Source: Comamonas testosteroni (GTDB lineage Bacteria; Pseudomonadota; Gammaproteobacteria; Burkholderiales; Burkholderiaceae_C). From it: a DNA stretch of 64,000 nucleotides. The DNA lies in NCBI RefSeq assembly GCF_030505195.1, contig NZ_CP129672.1, positions 2,576,501 to 2,640,500 of the forward strand. The letters run 5' to 3'. Within the stretch, counting starts at the first letter, position 1; the number at the start of each line of letters is the position of its first letter. Positions 28,577 to 38,475 of the stretch are shown here, piece by piece. The notes under the pieces are model-generated. The model had not been told where the DNA came from and made no database searches. It was given only the letters and a program-made list of their open reading frames with translations. The position numbers and the translations under genes were made by a program.

Positions 28577-28834
28577 ACCAAGCTGACGCAGGGCTGGACT
28601 CTGCGCAGTCCGCACTTTCATAATGCATCCCGTTGCCTGCTTTTCGAGCAGGCTACTCGGGTCGGAATTGGCAGCCCCGCTGCCAGCCATGTTCCGGCTG
28701 TCTTCAGTGCATCAGGCAGGGCCTGACTGCCTGTCATCGCCTCATCTCACAGGTCTTCGACCTTCTCTGTCTTCTGCTGTGCCAAGGGCTGGCTGCGGGG
28801 GCAGTGACTTCACAATTCAAGGAGAACCACCGGC

Positions 28835-29830
28835 ATGCGCTTGCGTACTGGCATTGCTTGTTCCACATGTTTCACTCTTTTGTCTGCCGTGCTGCCTGCG
28901 GCGGCCCAGTCTTCCAACGTCAGCATTGGCGGTCTGATCGATGGCGGCATCTATCGCGGCTTTGATGGCACGGCCCAGGCCGGCACGATTCAGCGCAGCA
29001 ATCTGGCCATTGCCGGCTGGGAAGACCTGGGCGGCGGCCTCAAGGCCACGTTCCGTCTGAGCGCACGTTTCGATATCGACACCGGGCGTCTGGAAGACCA
29101 GGGCAGCAAGCCGTTCTGGCACGACGAGTCCACGGTGGGCCTGCGGGGCGGCTTTGGCCACGTGCGCCTGGGCCGGGCCCTGTCGGCCATGTGGTCGCAG
29201 GACTGGAAGTTCGACCCGTGGGCCAATTTCAACCGCATTTCCTCACCCGCCTGGTATCAGTGGCACTACCTCACGCCTACCGATCGCTACAGCAACAACG
29301 GCGTTGCCGAGTATGGGCGCATGGCCAACGGCATCTTCTACGACTCGCCCACGATGGCCGGCTTCACTGTGCATCTGAGCGCCTCGCCGGAGCGCACCGA
29401 GGTGCCGCTGACCTTGCGCCGCGAGGGGCGCGGTTACTCGGCCTCTCTCAACTATGACTCGGACAGCCTGAGCGGCATGCTGGCCTTCGAGCGCAACGGC
29501 AGCGGTGACAAGGACACTTTTGTCGCGGGCAAATACCGCTTTGGCGCAGCCGCCGTGATGGCCGCCTGGGACTACTCGCGCGTGGCCCAGACAGCGCTTT
29601 CAGCCAAGGCCGTGACGCTGGGTGCCACCTATCAGATGGGGCAGACCACGCTGAAGGCCGGCTATGGCCGCCAGCGCATGCAGGAGCAGACCAATCATTT
29701 CTACTCCCTGGGGGCCGACTACGCGCTGTCCAAGCGCACCACGCTCTACGCCAGCCTGGGCCGCAAGAGCTACGAGTACGGTGCGGATTCGGGGACTTCG
29801 TTCGGTGTGGGCATGGCTCACGCCTTCTGA
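28835..29830 (+). CDS. Outer-membrane general porin (Gram-negative porin_4 type)
   Basis: A 331-residue outer-membrane beta-barrel. The signal peptide is MRLRTGIACSTCFTLLSAVLPAAAQ, with a cut near residue 24-25. The mature start SSNVSIGGLIDGGIY is typical of betaproteobacterial porins, as are SNLAIAGWEDLGGGLKATF, STVGLRGGFGHVRLGRAL (the loop-3 region) and the terminal strand ending in Phe (GVGMAHAF). Length is a little short of Omp32-like porins (about 350). AAGGAG lies about eleven bases before the ATG, and a strong intrinsic terminator follows the stop by 20 bases, so it is probably monocistronic. Confidence 0.92.
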   Translation: MRLRTGIACSTCFTLLSAVLPAAAQSSNVSIGGLIDGGIYRGFDGTAQAGTIQRSNLAIAGWEDLGGGLKATFRLSARFDIDTGRLEDQGSKPFWHDESTVGLRGGFGHVRLGRALSAMWSQDWKFDPWANFNRISSPAWYQWHYLTPTDRYSNNGVAEYGRMANGIFYDSPTMAGFTVHLSASPERTEVPLTLRREGRGYSASLNYDSDSLSGMLAFERNGSGDKDTFVAGKYRFGAAAVMAAWDYSRVAQTALSAKAVTLGATYQMGQTTLKAGYGRQRMQEQTNHFYSLGADYALSKRTTLYASLGRKSYEYGADSGTSFGVGMAHAF

Positions 29831-29850
29831 GCCCAGGCCTCCCGCCCTCC

Positions 29851-29877
29851 AGCCGCAGCCTTGCTGCGGCTTTTTTG
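29851..29877 (+). terminator. Intrinsic terminator of the porin gene
   Basis: Perfect 9-bp stem AGCCGCAGC / GCTGCGGCT with a three-base loop, followed by a T-run, 20 bases after the porin stop. Confidence 0.9.
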
Positions 29878-29962
29878 CGCTCGGTGTGAATGTCCAACAA
29901 GAGTTGAGGGAATTAAATCCGCCAGTTTTGGGTGTTTGTCCGCCTTTGCACGGACGGCACAG

Positions 29963-30024
29963 CACCGTTTTTGGCCATGAGTCAGGCCATGTCCGGGTAA
30001 AAATCGCCAAAAACCGTGTTTTTT
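29963..30024 (+). terminator. Second, nested hairpin with T-run in the porin-bioB gap
   Basis: Arms CACCGTTTTTGGC (29963-29975) and GCCAAAAACCGTG (30006-30018) pair at 12 of 13 positions and are followed by six T's. The loop contains a second small stem (TGGCC...GGCCA). Since the porin already has its own terminator 90 bases earlier, this one suggests another short transcript ending here. Confidence 0.5.
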
Positions 30025-30294
30025 GACGATATCTACGCTCTTCCTCGTTGAAATCCAAGGCGTGAATCTGGTGCATTGCGTTGAATTGAGCGCACAAGGG
30101 CTGCAGTTGACGGAAGTTATAGCTGGCTGTTTCGAATGCGCGCTGAAAATCCGTCAAATGCATTGAAATGGCATTCAAAAATAGCGCTTCTTGCTGCAAC
30201 TCTTTGGTGGTCAACTATTTGCATGCGGGCTCTGTAAATCCTTGATTTTTATGCCCAAAATGCGCGGCATTCCCCCGATTGAGGAGAGACCGCG
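30025..30294. other. Gene-free bioB leader region
   Basis: About 270 relatively AT-rich bases. Beyond the GAGGAGAG ribosome site of bioB no convincing gene, BirA operator or riboswitch is seen. Short runs such as ATGCATTGAAATGGCAT are near-palindromic (about 30158-30174) and might be regulatory. Confidence 0.5.
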
Positions 30295-31368
30295 ATGTCC
30301 CATTCCATGCCCGAGCAAGACCACCCAGCCCGCACCGCCGACGCACAGCAAGCCGACGCCTGCGGCAGCCAGACCATGCACTGGCATGCGCCGGCCAAGC
30401 CCGCTGCGGCGCCCGAAGCGCAGCGCTGGCCCGTGGAGGCCGTGCAGTCCCTGCTGGATATGCCTTTCCTGGACTTGCTGCACCGAGCCCAGAGCGTGCA
30501 TCGCGAGAACTGGCCGGCGGGCGAGATCGAGCTGGCAACCCTGCTGTCCGTCAAGACCGGCGGCTGTCCCGAGAACTGCGGCTACTGCCCGCAGTCGGCC
30601 GAGTTCGACACGGGCGTGAAGGCCGAGAAGCTGATGAGCGTGGAGGAGGTCACCCGCGCCGCCAAGGCCGCTCAGGATGCCGGGGCCACGCGCTTTTGCA
30701 TGGGCGCCGCCTGGCGCGCGCCCAAGGACCGTGACATCGAGAAGATGAACGAGCTGATCGGCGCGGTGAAGGGCCTGGGCATGCAGACCTGCGCCACGCT
30801 GGGCATGCTGCAGCCCCATCAGGCGGCATCGCTGCGCGATGCGGGTCTCGACTACTACAACCACAACCTCGACACCGCGCCCGAGTATTACAAGGATGTG
30901 GTCAGCACGCGCCAGTACCAGGATCGGCTGGACACGCTGTCGGCCGTGCGCGATGCGGGCATCAGCGTGTGCTGCGGCGGCATCATCGGCATGGGCGAGA
31001 CCGAGGTCCATCGTGCCGGCCTGATTGCCCAGCTGGCGAATATGCAGCCCTACCCCGAGTCCGTGCCCATCAACAGCCTGGTGCCCGTGCCCGGCACGCC
31101 GCTGGCCGACAGCGAGCCGGTGGATCCGCTGGACTTTGTCCGTGTGATCGCCGTGGCGCGCATCACCATGCCCAAGGCCCGCGTGCGCCTGTCGGCCGGC
31201 CGCCAGCAACTGGGTGAGGCCGTGCAGACCCTGTGCTTCATGGCCGGGGCCAATTCCATCTTCTACGGCGACAAGCTGCTGGTGACCGGCAATCCCGATG
31301 TGCAGGCCGATACCACCTTGATGCGCAAGCTGGGCCTCAAGGGCCTGGGGGCATCGGCCGCGAGCTGA
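30295..31368 (+). CDS. bioB: Biotin synthase
   Basis: Radical-SAM enzyme that inserts sulfur into dethiobiotin. The 357-residue protein has the 4Fe-4S motif CPENCGYC (Cys91, Cys95, Cys98), [26 protein letters not shown] and the C-terminal [18 protein letters not shown]. The ATG at 30295 has GGAGAG eight bases upstream. About 40 N-terminal residues precede the conserved core, a little longer than in E. coli BioB (346). It is first in a bioB-bioA-bioD-bioF run, but a terminator-like hairpin follows its stop. Confidence 0.97.
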   Translation: MSHSMPEQDHPARTADAQQADACGSQTMHWHAPAKPAAAPEAQRWPVEAVQSLLDMPFLDLLHRAQSVHRENWPAGEIELATLLSVKTGGCPENCGYCPQSAEFDTGVKAEKLMSVEEVTRAAKAAQDAGATRFCMGAAWRAPKDRDIEKMNELIGAVKGLGMQTCATLGMLQPHQAASLRDAGLDYYNHNLDTAPEYYKDVVSTRQYQDRLDTLSAVRDAGISVCCGGIIGMGETEVHRAGLIAQLANMQPYPESVPINSLVPVPGTPLADSEPVDPLDFVRVIAVARITMPKARVRLSAGRQQLGEAVQTLCFMAGANSIFYGDKLLVTGNPDVQADTTLMRKLGLKGLGASAAS

Positions 31369-31380
31369 TCCCTGAACCTT

Positions 31381-31410
31381 CCCCGGCCATCGCGCCGGGG
31401 GTTTGTCTTT
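31381..31410 (+). terminator. Terminator-like hairpin between bioB and bioA
   Basis: CCCCGGC / GCCGGGG stem with a six-base loop, followed by GTTTGTCTTT. The T-tract is interrupted, so it may be a leaky terminator that lowers expression of bioADF relative to bioB. Confidence 0.6.
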
Positions 31411-31499
31411 CCGGATTGTCTGGCCTGGCCTCTTGCTCAGGTCAGGCCCCGCCGTGCCTGCGATCCGGCAAGGCCGGTGATTCGCCTCAGGAGTTTTTG

Positions 31500-32843
31500 A
31501 TGGACCACAGTCTTGCCAGCCGCAGCGTGCGCCATGTCTGGCACCCTTGCACCCAGATGAAGCGGCACGAAGCGGCGCCGCCGATTGCCATTGACCATGC
31601 CATCGGGCCCTGGTTGGTGGATACCGATGGCCGCCGCTATCTGGACGGTATCAGTTCCTGGTGGGTCAATCTGTTCGGTCACTCGCATCCGCATATCCGG
31701 GCGGCGCTGACCGAGCAGATGCACAAGCTCGATCATGTGATGCTGGCCGGTTTCACCCACGCCCCCGTGGTCGAGCTGTCCGAGCGTCTGGCCGGTCTGA
31801 CTGGCCTGGGCCATGCGTTCTATGGCAGCGACGGCGCGTCGGCCACCGAGATCGCACTGAAGATGAGCGCCCATTACTGGCGCAACCAGGGGCATCCCGC
31901 CAAGCACCGTTTCGTGGGCCTGGCCGGCGGCTACCACGGCGAGACCGTAGGCGCGCTGTCGGTCACCGATATTGCGCTGTTTCGCGATGCCTATGGCCCC
32001 CTGGTGCGTCTGTCGGCCACCGTGCCCAGCCCCGATGCACGCCTGGCCAGGCCCGGCGAAACCGCTGCCGATGTGGCACGCCGCGCAGCACAGGGCCTGG
32101 AGGCCTGGCTGCAAGCGCATCACCAGGAGACTGCGGCCCTGATTCTGGAGCCGCTGGTGCAGTGCGCCGCCGGCATGGCCATGCACGATGCCGAATATCT
32201 GCGTCTGGCCAGAGCGCTGTGCGACCGCTATGCGGTGCATCTGGTGGTGGACGAGATCGCCGTGGGCTTTGGCCGTACCGGCAGCCTGTTCGCCCACCAG
32301 CAGGCCGGCATCAGGCCGGACTTCATCTGCCTGTCCAAAGGGTTGACCGGCGGCACGCTGCCCTTGTCTGCCGTGCTGACGACCGATGAGGTCTATGCCG
32401 CGTTTTATGACGACGATGCTGCGCGCGGCTTTCTGCATTCGCACTCCTATACCGGAAACCCCCTGGCCTGCCGCGCTGCCGTGGCCACGCTGGAGCTGTT
32501 CGAGCAACTGGACCCGCTGGCCGCCAATCGGCAGCTGGCCCGGAAAATCAGTGCGGCATTCGCCGGGCTGAATGCTCACCCCCGCGTCAGCAACGCGCGC
32601 CAACAGGGAATGATCTGGGCCTGGGACATCGATACCGCCTTGCCGGACTTTGCGCAGCGCTACCACCAGGCGGCGCTGGATCTGGGCCTGCTGCTGCGCC
32701 CCATCGGACGCACGCTGTACTGCATGCCGCCCTATGTGCTGGACGACGCCGATATCGCCCACCTGGGCCAGGCCGCGCTGGCCGCGCTGAACACCGCCTT
32801 GCAGCAGGAAGCGGAGCTTGCCGCGAAGAAGGCAGAAGCATGA
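31500..32843 (+). CDS. bioA: Adenosylmethionine-8-amino-7-oxononanoate aminotransferase
   Basis: Transfers the amino group of SAM to KAPA, giving DAPA. The 447-residue class III aminotransferase begins [12 protein letters not shown] (the BioA fingerprint), with [47 protein letters not shown] and the PLP lysine in [13 protein letters not shown] (Lys280). The frame is open upstream over the bioB 3' end, but the ATG at 31500 has CAGGAG eight bases before it and gives the family start. The stop overlaps the bioD start (ATGA). Confidence 0.96.
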   Translation: MDHSLASRSVRHVWHPCTQMKRHEAAPPIAIDHAIGPWLVDTDGRRYLDGISSWWVNLFGHSHPHIRAALTEQMHKLDHVMLAGFTHAPVVELSERLAGLTGLGHAFYGSDGASATEIALKMSAHYWRNQGHPAKHRFVGLAGGYHGETVGALSVTDIALFRDAYGPLVRLSATVPSPDARLARPGETAADVARRAAQGLEAWLQAHHQETAALILEPLVQCAAGMAMHDAEYLRLARALCDRYAVHLVVDEIAVGFGRTGSLFAHQQAGIRPDFICLSKGLTGGTLPLSAVLTTDEVYAAFYDDDAARGFLHSHSYTGNPLACRAAVATLELFEQLDPLAANRQLARKISAAFAGLNAHPRVSNARQQGMIWAWDIDTALPDFAQRYHQAALDLGLLLRPIGRTLYCMPPYVLDDADIAHLGQAALAALNTALQQEAELAAKKAEA

Positions 32844-33523
32844 TCGGCTGTTTCGTCACGGGCACCGATACCGGTGTGGGCAAGACCCTGGCCAGCTGCG
32901 CGCTGCTGCACGCACTGGCGGGCCATCATCCGCGCGTGGTGGGCATGAAAGCCGTGGCCGCGGGGGCCGATCCCGACGGGCAGGGCGGCTGGGTCAACGA
33001 AGACACGGTGGCCCTGCGCGCTGCCTCCACGCTGGCCGTGGTGGCAGCGCTGGACAACCCCGTGCTGCTGCCCGACCCCATGTCGCCGCATATCGCGGCG
33101 CGGCGCGCAGGCGTGGAGGTGACGCTGGCGCCGATTCTCGACGCCTACCGGCAGCTGGCCGCGCAGGCCGATGCCGTGGTGGTCGAGGGCGCGGGCGGCT
33201 GGCGCGTGCCGCTGTCGGACTCTCTTTGCATTGCCGATCTGGCCGTGGCGCTGCAGCTGCCCGTGGTGCTGGTGGTGGGCCTCAAGCTCGGTTGCCTGAA
33301 CCATGCGGTGCTGACCGCCGAGGCGATTCGCGCCGCCGGCTTGCCGCTGGCGGGCTGGGTGGCAAGCCGTGTGGAGCCGCAGATGCTGGTGCCCGAGGAA
33401 AACATGGACTGGCTGCGCAACCAGCTGGGACGGCTTGGCGCGCCGCTGCTGGCCGATATTCCGTGGCAGGCCACTCCCGATCCTCGTCTGACCGGTTTCT
33501 CTTTGCCCAAGGAATGGCAATGA
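32840..33523 (+). CDS. bioD: Dethiobiotin synthetase
   Basis: ATP-dependent closure of the ureido ring of DAPA. The 227-residue protein has the P-loop GTDTGVGKT (8-16), [24 protein letters not shown] and [17 protein letters not shown], all BioD signatures. Start and stop both overlap neighbours (ATGA with bioA; ATGA with bioF), so the three are coupled. Confidence 0.95.
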   Translation: MIGCFVTGTDTGVGKTLASCALLHALAGHHPRVVGMKAVAAGADPDGQGGWVNEDTVALRAASTLAVVAALDNPVLLPDPMSPHIAARRAGVEVTLAPILDAYRQLAAQADAVVVEGAGGWRVPLSDSLCIADLAVALQLPVVLVVGLKLGCLNHAVLTAEAIRAAGLPLAGWVASRVEPQMLVPEENMDWLRNQLGRLGAPLLADIPWQATPDPRLTGFSLPKEWQ

Positions 33524-34716
33524 CCGCATCTTCCAATTTCTGGCTGCAGGATATTCCACAGCAGCTGGCTGCCCTGGACGCCGCCGCGCTGCGCCGTACC
33601 CGTCGTACCGTAGCGCCCCTGCAAGGCGCGCGCATCCTGGTCGACGGGCAGCCCATGCTGCAGTTCTGCAGCAACGACTATCTGGGGCTGGCCCAGCACC
33701 CGGCCATGATCGAGGCGGCTTGCGCGGGTGCGCAGGACTTTGGCGTGGGCTCGGGCGGCTCTCCCATGGTCAACGGCCATAGCACGGCCAATGCCGCGCT
33801 GGAGCAGGAGCTGGCCCGCTTTGTGCAATTGCCCCGTGCGCTTTACTTCTATGCCGGGTTCGCCACCAACGCCAGCATCATCCCGGCGCTGGTGGGGGCG
33901 GGTGACGCCATTTTTTCGGACGCTCTGAACCACGCCAGCCTGATCGACGGCTGCCGTCTGTCGCGTGCACAGATTCACCGCTTCGAGCATGGCGATCTCG
34001 CGACCCTGGAGCAGCTGCTGGCTGCTTGCCCGGTGCAGCGCAAGCTGGTGGTGAGCGATGCCGTCTTCAGCATGGACGGCAATGTGGCCGATATCGAGGG
34101 CCTGCTGGCGCTGTGCGAGCGCCATGACGCGCTGCTGCTGCTCGACGATGCCCACGGCTTTGGCGTGCTCGGCCCCCAAGGCCGCGGCAGCCTGGCTGCT
34201 GCAGGGCTGACGGGGGCCAAGGCTTCGCCACGCGTGCTGTACATGGCCACGCTGAGCAAGGCGGCCGGCGTCTCGGGTGCCTTTGTGGCAGGCCATGAAC
34301 TGCTGATCGAATGGCTGCTGCAGAAAACGCGCAGCTACACCTTTGCGACCGCAGCACCGGCGATGCTGGCGCGTGCCCTGCAGACCAGCTTGCAGCTGAT
34401 AGAGCAGGAGAGTGTCTTGCGCGAGCAGCTGCAGGCCCGTATTGCCCAGTTGCGCGCGGGTCTGCAGCCCCTGCTGCAGGGCAAGGGCTGGCGGCTTGTG
34501 CCGTCGCATACCGCCGTGCAGGCCCTGGTGGTGGGCGGCAACGATGCCGCGCTCGGCCTTATGGAAGGGCTGCGCCGCCATGGCCTGTGGGTGCCGGCGA
34601 TTCGTCCTCCCACTGTGCCCGTGGGCACGGCGCGGCTGCGCATCGCCTTGTCGGCACTGCATACCGAGGCCGATGTGAACCAGCTGCTGGCGGCGCTGCG
34701 GGAGCTGGCAGGCTGA
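33520..34716 (+). CDS. bioF: 8-amino-7-oxononanoate synthase
   Basis: PLP enzyme condensing pimeloyl-ACP/CoA with alanine to form KAPA. The 398-residue protein has [50 protein letters not shown] and the PLP lysine in [13 protein letters not shown] (Lys247). Two starts, ATG 33514 and ATG 33520, are in frame; 33520 is chosen for its ATGA overlap with bioD and its correct six-base spacing from AAGGA. Last gene of the bio operon; no bioC/bioH is in the window. Confidence 0.95.
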   Translation: MTASSNFWLQDIPQQLAALDAAALRRTRRTVAPLQGARILVDGQPMLQFCSNDYLGLAQHPAMIEAACAGAQDFGVGSGGSPMVNGHSTANAALEQELARFVQLPRALYFYAGFATNASIIPALVGAGDAIFSDALNHASLIDGCRLSRAQIHRFEHGDLATLEQLLAACPVQRKLVVSDAVFSMDGNVADIEGLLALCERHDALLLLDDAHGFGVLGPQGRGSLAAAGLTGAKASPRVLYMATLSKAAGVSGAFVAGHELLIEWLLQKTRSYTFATAAPAMLARALQTSLQLIEQESVLREQLQARIAQLRAGLQPLLQGKGWRLVPSHTAVQALVVGGNDAALGLMEGLRRHGLWVPAIRPPTVPVGTARLRIALSALHTEADVNQLLAALRELAG

Positions 34717-34829
34717 CACTGTCCGGGTCTTGGCGAGGAGTCATCCAGGCAAAATCAGGCTCACCAGATCTGCTGTCGATGGGGCACAGGCGCAGGCCGT
34801 CGAGCCCGGCGAGGCACCGGTGCAGCCGC

Positions 34830-36311
34830 TCAGATGCACAGCGCACGCAACACGCGCGCCAGCTTCCGGGCAGCGACTTCCAGCTCATGCGGTGTGTGAG
34901 CTGCAAATCCCATGAGGAAACCCGCCTGGTGCCGGCTCGATGCATGCAACTGGGTCAACCCGAGCAGGTCGATGCCTGCTGTGCGAGCGCAATCGACTGC
35001 GGTGCGCTCGGAGATGTCGCGAATCAAGGTACACGGCATCTGCATGCCGCCCGCAGGCACCCGAGGCTCCAGAAAATCCCCCAGATGCTCGCGCACCAGC
35101 CGCGCCAGCACGTCACGCCGCTCGGCATAGACGGCGCGCATGGTACGCACATGCGCTCCCAGGTGCCCGCCTTCGATGAACCGCGCCAGCGTCAATTGCG
35201 CAATGGGTGCGCTGTGTCCATCCAGCAAGGTCCGCGCCACCGTCATGGGGGCAACCAGCGAAGTCGGCAACACCATGTAGCCTATGCGTAGCCCAGGGAA
35301 CATCGACTTGGTGAAGGTGCCGACATAGATCGTGCGCTCGTGCGGGTCCAGCCCCTGCACGCAGGCCGTGGGCTTGCCGGCATAGTGGAATTCGCTGTCG
35401 TAGTCATCTTCGATGATCCACGCCTGCTCCTGCTGCGCCCAGGCTATGGCAGCCAGTCGGCGATCCAGGGCCAGCGTGGTGCCCGTCGGGAACTGGTGGG
35501 AGGGCGTCAGGAACACCGCCTTGGCGCACGGCATGGTCTGCAACAGATCCACCTGCATGCCATCGGCATCCAGCGGCACGGGCACACATTCCAGCCCCGC
35601 GGCATCGAAGGCCTTGCGTGCGCCGTGATACACCGGGTCTTCGATGAAGATGCGATCACCGGCATCGAGCAGAACGTTGGCGCACAGGGTCAGCGCCTGC
35701 TGCGAGCTGGTCAGCACCAGCACGCGTTCGGGCGTGGCGCGCGCGCCGCGCTCCAGGTTCACATAGGTGGCAATGGCCTGGCGCAAAGCCTCGATGCCCT
35801 GTGGCGGACTGTGCAGCAGAGCCTGGGTGCCGTACTCCTTGAATACCTGTCGCTGCAACCGCTCCCAGGTCTGAAGCGGAAAGTTGCGTGTCTCCGGCAC
35901 ACCGGGCGCAAAAGCGCGTGGTGCCAGGAAATCACGCAGGCCACCGCCCGCGAACATGGCTGCGCCGCGCTGGCTCAAGCGCAAGGCGGGAGCGTGCCCC
36001 GCAGGGCTGTGCATCAGGCCGCGCCCCGGAAGGCGCTGCACCTGCTCGGACACAAAGCTGCCGCTGCCCGTGCGTCGTTCGATAAAGCCTTCGGCATGCA
36101 ACTGGCCATAGGCGGCCTCCACCGTATCGCGCGAGACGGCCAGCGATTGGGCCAGGGCGCGCGATGCCGGCAGGCGCCGGCCCACGTCCAGCGCGCCATC
36201 GAGGATCAGCTGGCGCAGGGCTCGCTGGATGCGGGCATGCAGCGGCAAGAGGCCATGAGCGGGGTCGCTGATCCAGGCCTTGACGGATTCGAGTTGGGCG
36301 TGCTTGAACAA
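34830..36311 (-). CDS. MocR/PdxR-type regulator (GntR helix-turn-helix fused to aminotransferase fold)
   Basis: A 493-residue MocR regulator. An N-terminal GntR winged helix (about 24-90: LHARIQRALRQLI, LPASRALAQSLAVSRDTVEAAYGQL, TGSGSFV) is followed by a type-I aminotransferase-like effector domain with the PLP lysine in YVGTFTKSMFPGLRIGYMV. Such proteins sense PLP or a PLP-amino-acid adduct. The only usable start is a TTG at 36311: an in-frame TGA lies six codons further upstream and no ATG precedes the DNA-binding domain. It is divergent from a BenE-type permease and a YggS PLP protein, its likely targets. Confidence 0.9.
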   Translation of the reverse strand: MFKHAQLESVKAWISDPAHGLLPLHARIQRALRQLILDGALDVGRRLPASRALAQSLAVSRDTVEAAYGQLHAEGFIERRTGSGSFVSEQVQRLPGRGLMHSPAGHAPALRLSQRGAAMFAGGGLRDFLAPRAFAPGVPETRNFPLQTWERLQRQVFKEYGTQALLHSPPQGIEALRQAIATYVNLERGARATPERVLVLTSSQQALTLCANVLLDAGDRIFIEDPVYHGARKAFDAAGLECVPVPLDADGMQVDLLQTMPCAKAVFLTPSHQFPTGTTLALDRRLAAIAWAQQEQAWIIEDDYDSEFHYAGKPTACVQGLDPHERTIYVGTFTKSMFPGLRIGYMVLPTSLVAPMTVARTLLDGHSAPIAQLTLARFIEGGHLGAHVRTMRAVYAERRDVLARLVREHLGDFLEPRVPAGGMQMPCTLIRDISERTAVDCARTAGIDLLGLTQLHASSRHQAGFLMGFAAHTPHELEVAARKLARVLRALCI

Positions 36312-36416
36312 TTGGTCTGTATGCCTTCAAAAAAGTGGCTGGGAACATCAGTCCATTTCGATTCTATAAATCGAATGCCCTCAGGGCCGATCAATTTTCA
36401 AGAGCTACAGCAAGAC

Positions 36417-37646
36417 ATGCCAACCATCCATTCGCCAGCCTCCCCGCGCTGGAACGATCTCCTTCATCCCATCGTGGCAGGCCTGATCTCGGTCATCGTC
36501 AACTACGGCGGCACCTTCATTTTGGTGTTCCAGGCGGCCAAGGTGGCTGGCCTCGGACCGGAACTGACGGCCTCCTGGGTATGGTCGATTTCGATTGGCG
36601 TAGGGGTGACAGGTCTGCTGCTGAGCTGGGTGACGCGCGAGCCCATCATCACGGCCTGGTCCACTCCTGCTGCGGCATTCCTGGTGACGGCCTTGGCGAC
36701 CACGCCCTATGCCGAGGCAGTGGGAGCCTACCTGGTCTCGGCGCTGGCTTTCGTGGTGCTGGGACTGTCGGGATATTTCGAGCGCGTCATCCGGCTGATC
36801 CCTGCCGGTATTGCGGCCGGGCTGCTCGCGGGCATCCTGCTGCAATTCGGCATCAAGGCGTTTGGCGGCATGAGCGTCGATCCCACGCTGGCGGGCCTGC
36901 TGATCGTGGCCTATGTGATGCTCAAGCGGATGTCAGCACGCTATGCCGTTGTCGGCATTCTGGTGCTGGGGCTGATCTTTTTGCTGTCTCAGAACCGGGT
37001 TGATCTGTCCGGGCTGGAGTTGAAACTCGCTGCTCCCGTGTTCACCAGGCCGGAGTTCTCGCCCAATGCCCTGCTCAGCGTCGCGCTGCCGCTGTTTCTC
37101 ATCACGCTGACCGGGCAGTACATGCCCGGCATGCTGGTGCTGCGCAACGATGGCTTCAAGACCAGTGCCAACCCCATCGTCACGATCACGGGCCTGGGAT
37201 CGCTGCTCATGGCACCGTTTGGCTCGCACGCATTCAACATCGCCGCGATCACGGCCGCCATCGCCACGGGCCCGCAGGCGCATGAAGATCCGTCCAGGCG
37301 CTGGATTGCCGGCGTTGCTGCAGGCGTGTGCTACATCCTGGTCGGCATGTTCGGGGTCACGCTGGCGGCGGTCTTCATGGCGTTTCCTGCCACCTTCATC
37401 ACCACGCTGGCAGGCCTTGCCCTGCTGGGAACCATCGGTGGCAGTCTGGCTGCGGCCCTGACGGATGCCAAGGGCCGCGAGGCCGCCTTGATCACTTTCC
37501 TGGCCGCCGCAGCCAACATCACGTTGCTGGGTATCGGCGGCGCCTTCTGGGGCCTGATCATCGGACTGTTCTCCTACGCGGTGCTCAACGGGCAGATGCC
37601 GTGGAGCGCACGGCCGGACGCGACAGCCGCCATCGAAAAAGCATGA
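36417..37646 (+). CDS. BenE-family (benzoate/H+ symporter-like) membrane transporter
   Basis: A 409-residue membrane protein with about 11-12 hydrophobic helices. Family features include HPIVAGLISVIVNYGGTFILVFQAA at the start, TAWSTPAAAFLVTA, LIPAGIAAGLLAGILLQFG, and FGSHAFNIAAITAAIATGPQAHEDPSRRWIAGVAAG. BenE proteins are annotated as benzoate symporters, but most members are uncharacterised and no benzoate-degradation gene is nearby. The ATG at 36417 is preferred; ATG 36375 is in frame. It is divergent from a MocR regulator and ends 10 bases before a YggS-like PLP-homeostasis gene, so the cargo may be related to vitamin B6 or an amino acid rather than benzoate. Confidence 0.85.
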   Translation: MPTIHSPASPRWNDLLHPIVAGLISVIVNYGGTFILVFQAAKVAGLGPELTASWVWSISIGVGVTGLLLSWVTREPIITAWSTPAAAFLVTALATTPYAEAVGAYLVSALAFVVLGLSGYFERVIRLIPAGIAAGLLAGILLQFGIKAFGGMSVDPTLAGLLIVAYVMLKRMSARYAVVGILVLGLIFLLSQNRVDLSGLELKLAAPVFTRPEFSPNALLSVALPLFLITLTGQYMPGMLVLRNDGFKTSANPIVTITGLGSLLMAPFGSHAFNIAAITAAIATGPQAHEDPSRRWIAGVAAGVCYILVGMFGVTLAAVFMAFPATFITTLAGLALLGTIGGSLAAALTDAKGREAALITFLAAAANITLLGIGGAFWGLIIGLFSYAVLNGQMPWSARPDATAAIEKA

Positions 37647-37656
37647 GGGGGTGTCC

Positions 37657-38475
37657 ATGACTTCAGAAACCCTGACCCGCCACGATCGGCATGGCCTGTA
37701 TCCCGAAGCCTGTACGGTAGAGGATTTCCGCAGCAACCTCGCCACCGTGCAGGAGCGCATTGCCGCTGCCTGCCGGCGCGTGGGGCGTGATCCAGCTAGC
37801 GTGCGCTTGCTGCCCGTCAGCAAGACCAAGCCACAAGCCAGCCTGCGTCTGGCCTATGCGGCGGGCTGCCGCTGGCTGGGCGAGAACAAGGTGCAGGAGG
37901 CTTTTGGCAAATGGGAGTCCATGCAGGAGCTGACCGATCTGCACTGCTCGGTCATCGGCCACCTGCAGACCAACAAGGCCAGGCTGGTGGCGCGCTTTGC
38001 CAGCGAGTTCCAGACCCTGGACAGCCTGCGCGTGGCCGAGGCGCTGGACAGGCATCTGCAGGCCCAAGGGCGGTCGCTGGACGTGTTTGTGCAGGTCAAT
38101 ACCTCGGGCGAGGCCAGCAAATATGGCTTGAGTCCCGAGGCCGTGCCGGACTTCATCCAGCAACTGCCCGTGTTTTCCGCGTTGCGCGTGCGCGGTCTGA
38201 TGACGCTGGCGCTGTTTTCCGCCGAAGCCGAACGGGTGCGTCGGTGCTTCATTGTCCTGCGTCAGCTGCGCGATCAGTTGCGGCAAAGCGCGCCCGCGGG
38301 CATGGAACTGGATGCTCTGTCGATGGGGATGTCCGGCGACTTCGAGATTGCCATCGAGGAGGGCGCCACCGTGGTGCGCGTGGGGCAGGCCATCTTCGGC
38401 GCGCGTCCGTTACCCGATAGCTATTACTGGCCAACGCGCTCTGATCCGGATACGCGGGAATCCGCTACCGACTGA
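37657..38475 (+). CDS. YggS/PROSC-family PLP homeostasis protein with N-terminal extension
   Basis: PLP-binding protein of the YggS (PLPBP) family that buffers cellular PLP; it has an alanine-racemase-like barrel but no known catalysis. Visible are the PLP lysine in LLPVSKTKP (Lys56), GENKVQEAFGKW, CSVIGHLQTNKARL, VQVNTSGEASKYGL and DALSMGMSGDFEIAIEEGATVVRVGQAIFG. At 272 residues it is longer than usual (about 230); the extra is mostly an N-terminal tail of about 20 residues. ATG 37657 is taken (a GTG lies two codons earlier). It follows the BenE-type gene by 10 bases, not the common pilT/proC context, so this may be a specialised second copy. Confidence 0.88.
   Translation: MTSETLTRHDRHGLYPEACTVEDFRSNLATVQERIAAACRRVGRDPASVRLLPVSKTKPQASLRLAYAAGCRWLGENKVQEAFGKWESMQELTDLHCSVIGHLQTNKARLVARFASEFQTLDSLRVAEALDRHLQAQGRSLDVFVQVNTSGEASKYGLSPEAVPDFIQQLPVFSALRVRGLMTLALFSAEAERVRRCFIVLRQLRDQLRQSAPAGMELDALSMGMSGDFEIAIEEGATVVRVGQAIFGARPLPDSYYWPTRSDPDTRESATD

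Noticed and set aside
29600..30214. Minus-strand open frame whose first about 65 codons (from a TTG at 30214) look mildly protein-like
   Set aside because: It starts with TTG, has no ribosome site, and runs on through the porin terminator into the porin gene antisense; no recognisable domain.
30025..30294. BirA operator ahead of bioB
   Set aside because: No TTGTAAACC-N14/15-GGTTTACAA-like palindrome is present.
36417..37646. Benzoate catabolism island
   Set aside because: Only the BenE-type permease suggests it; no ben, cat or box genes are present in the window.
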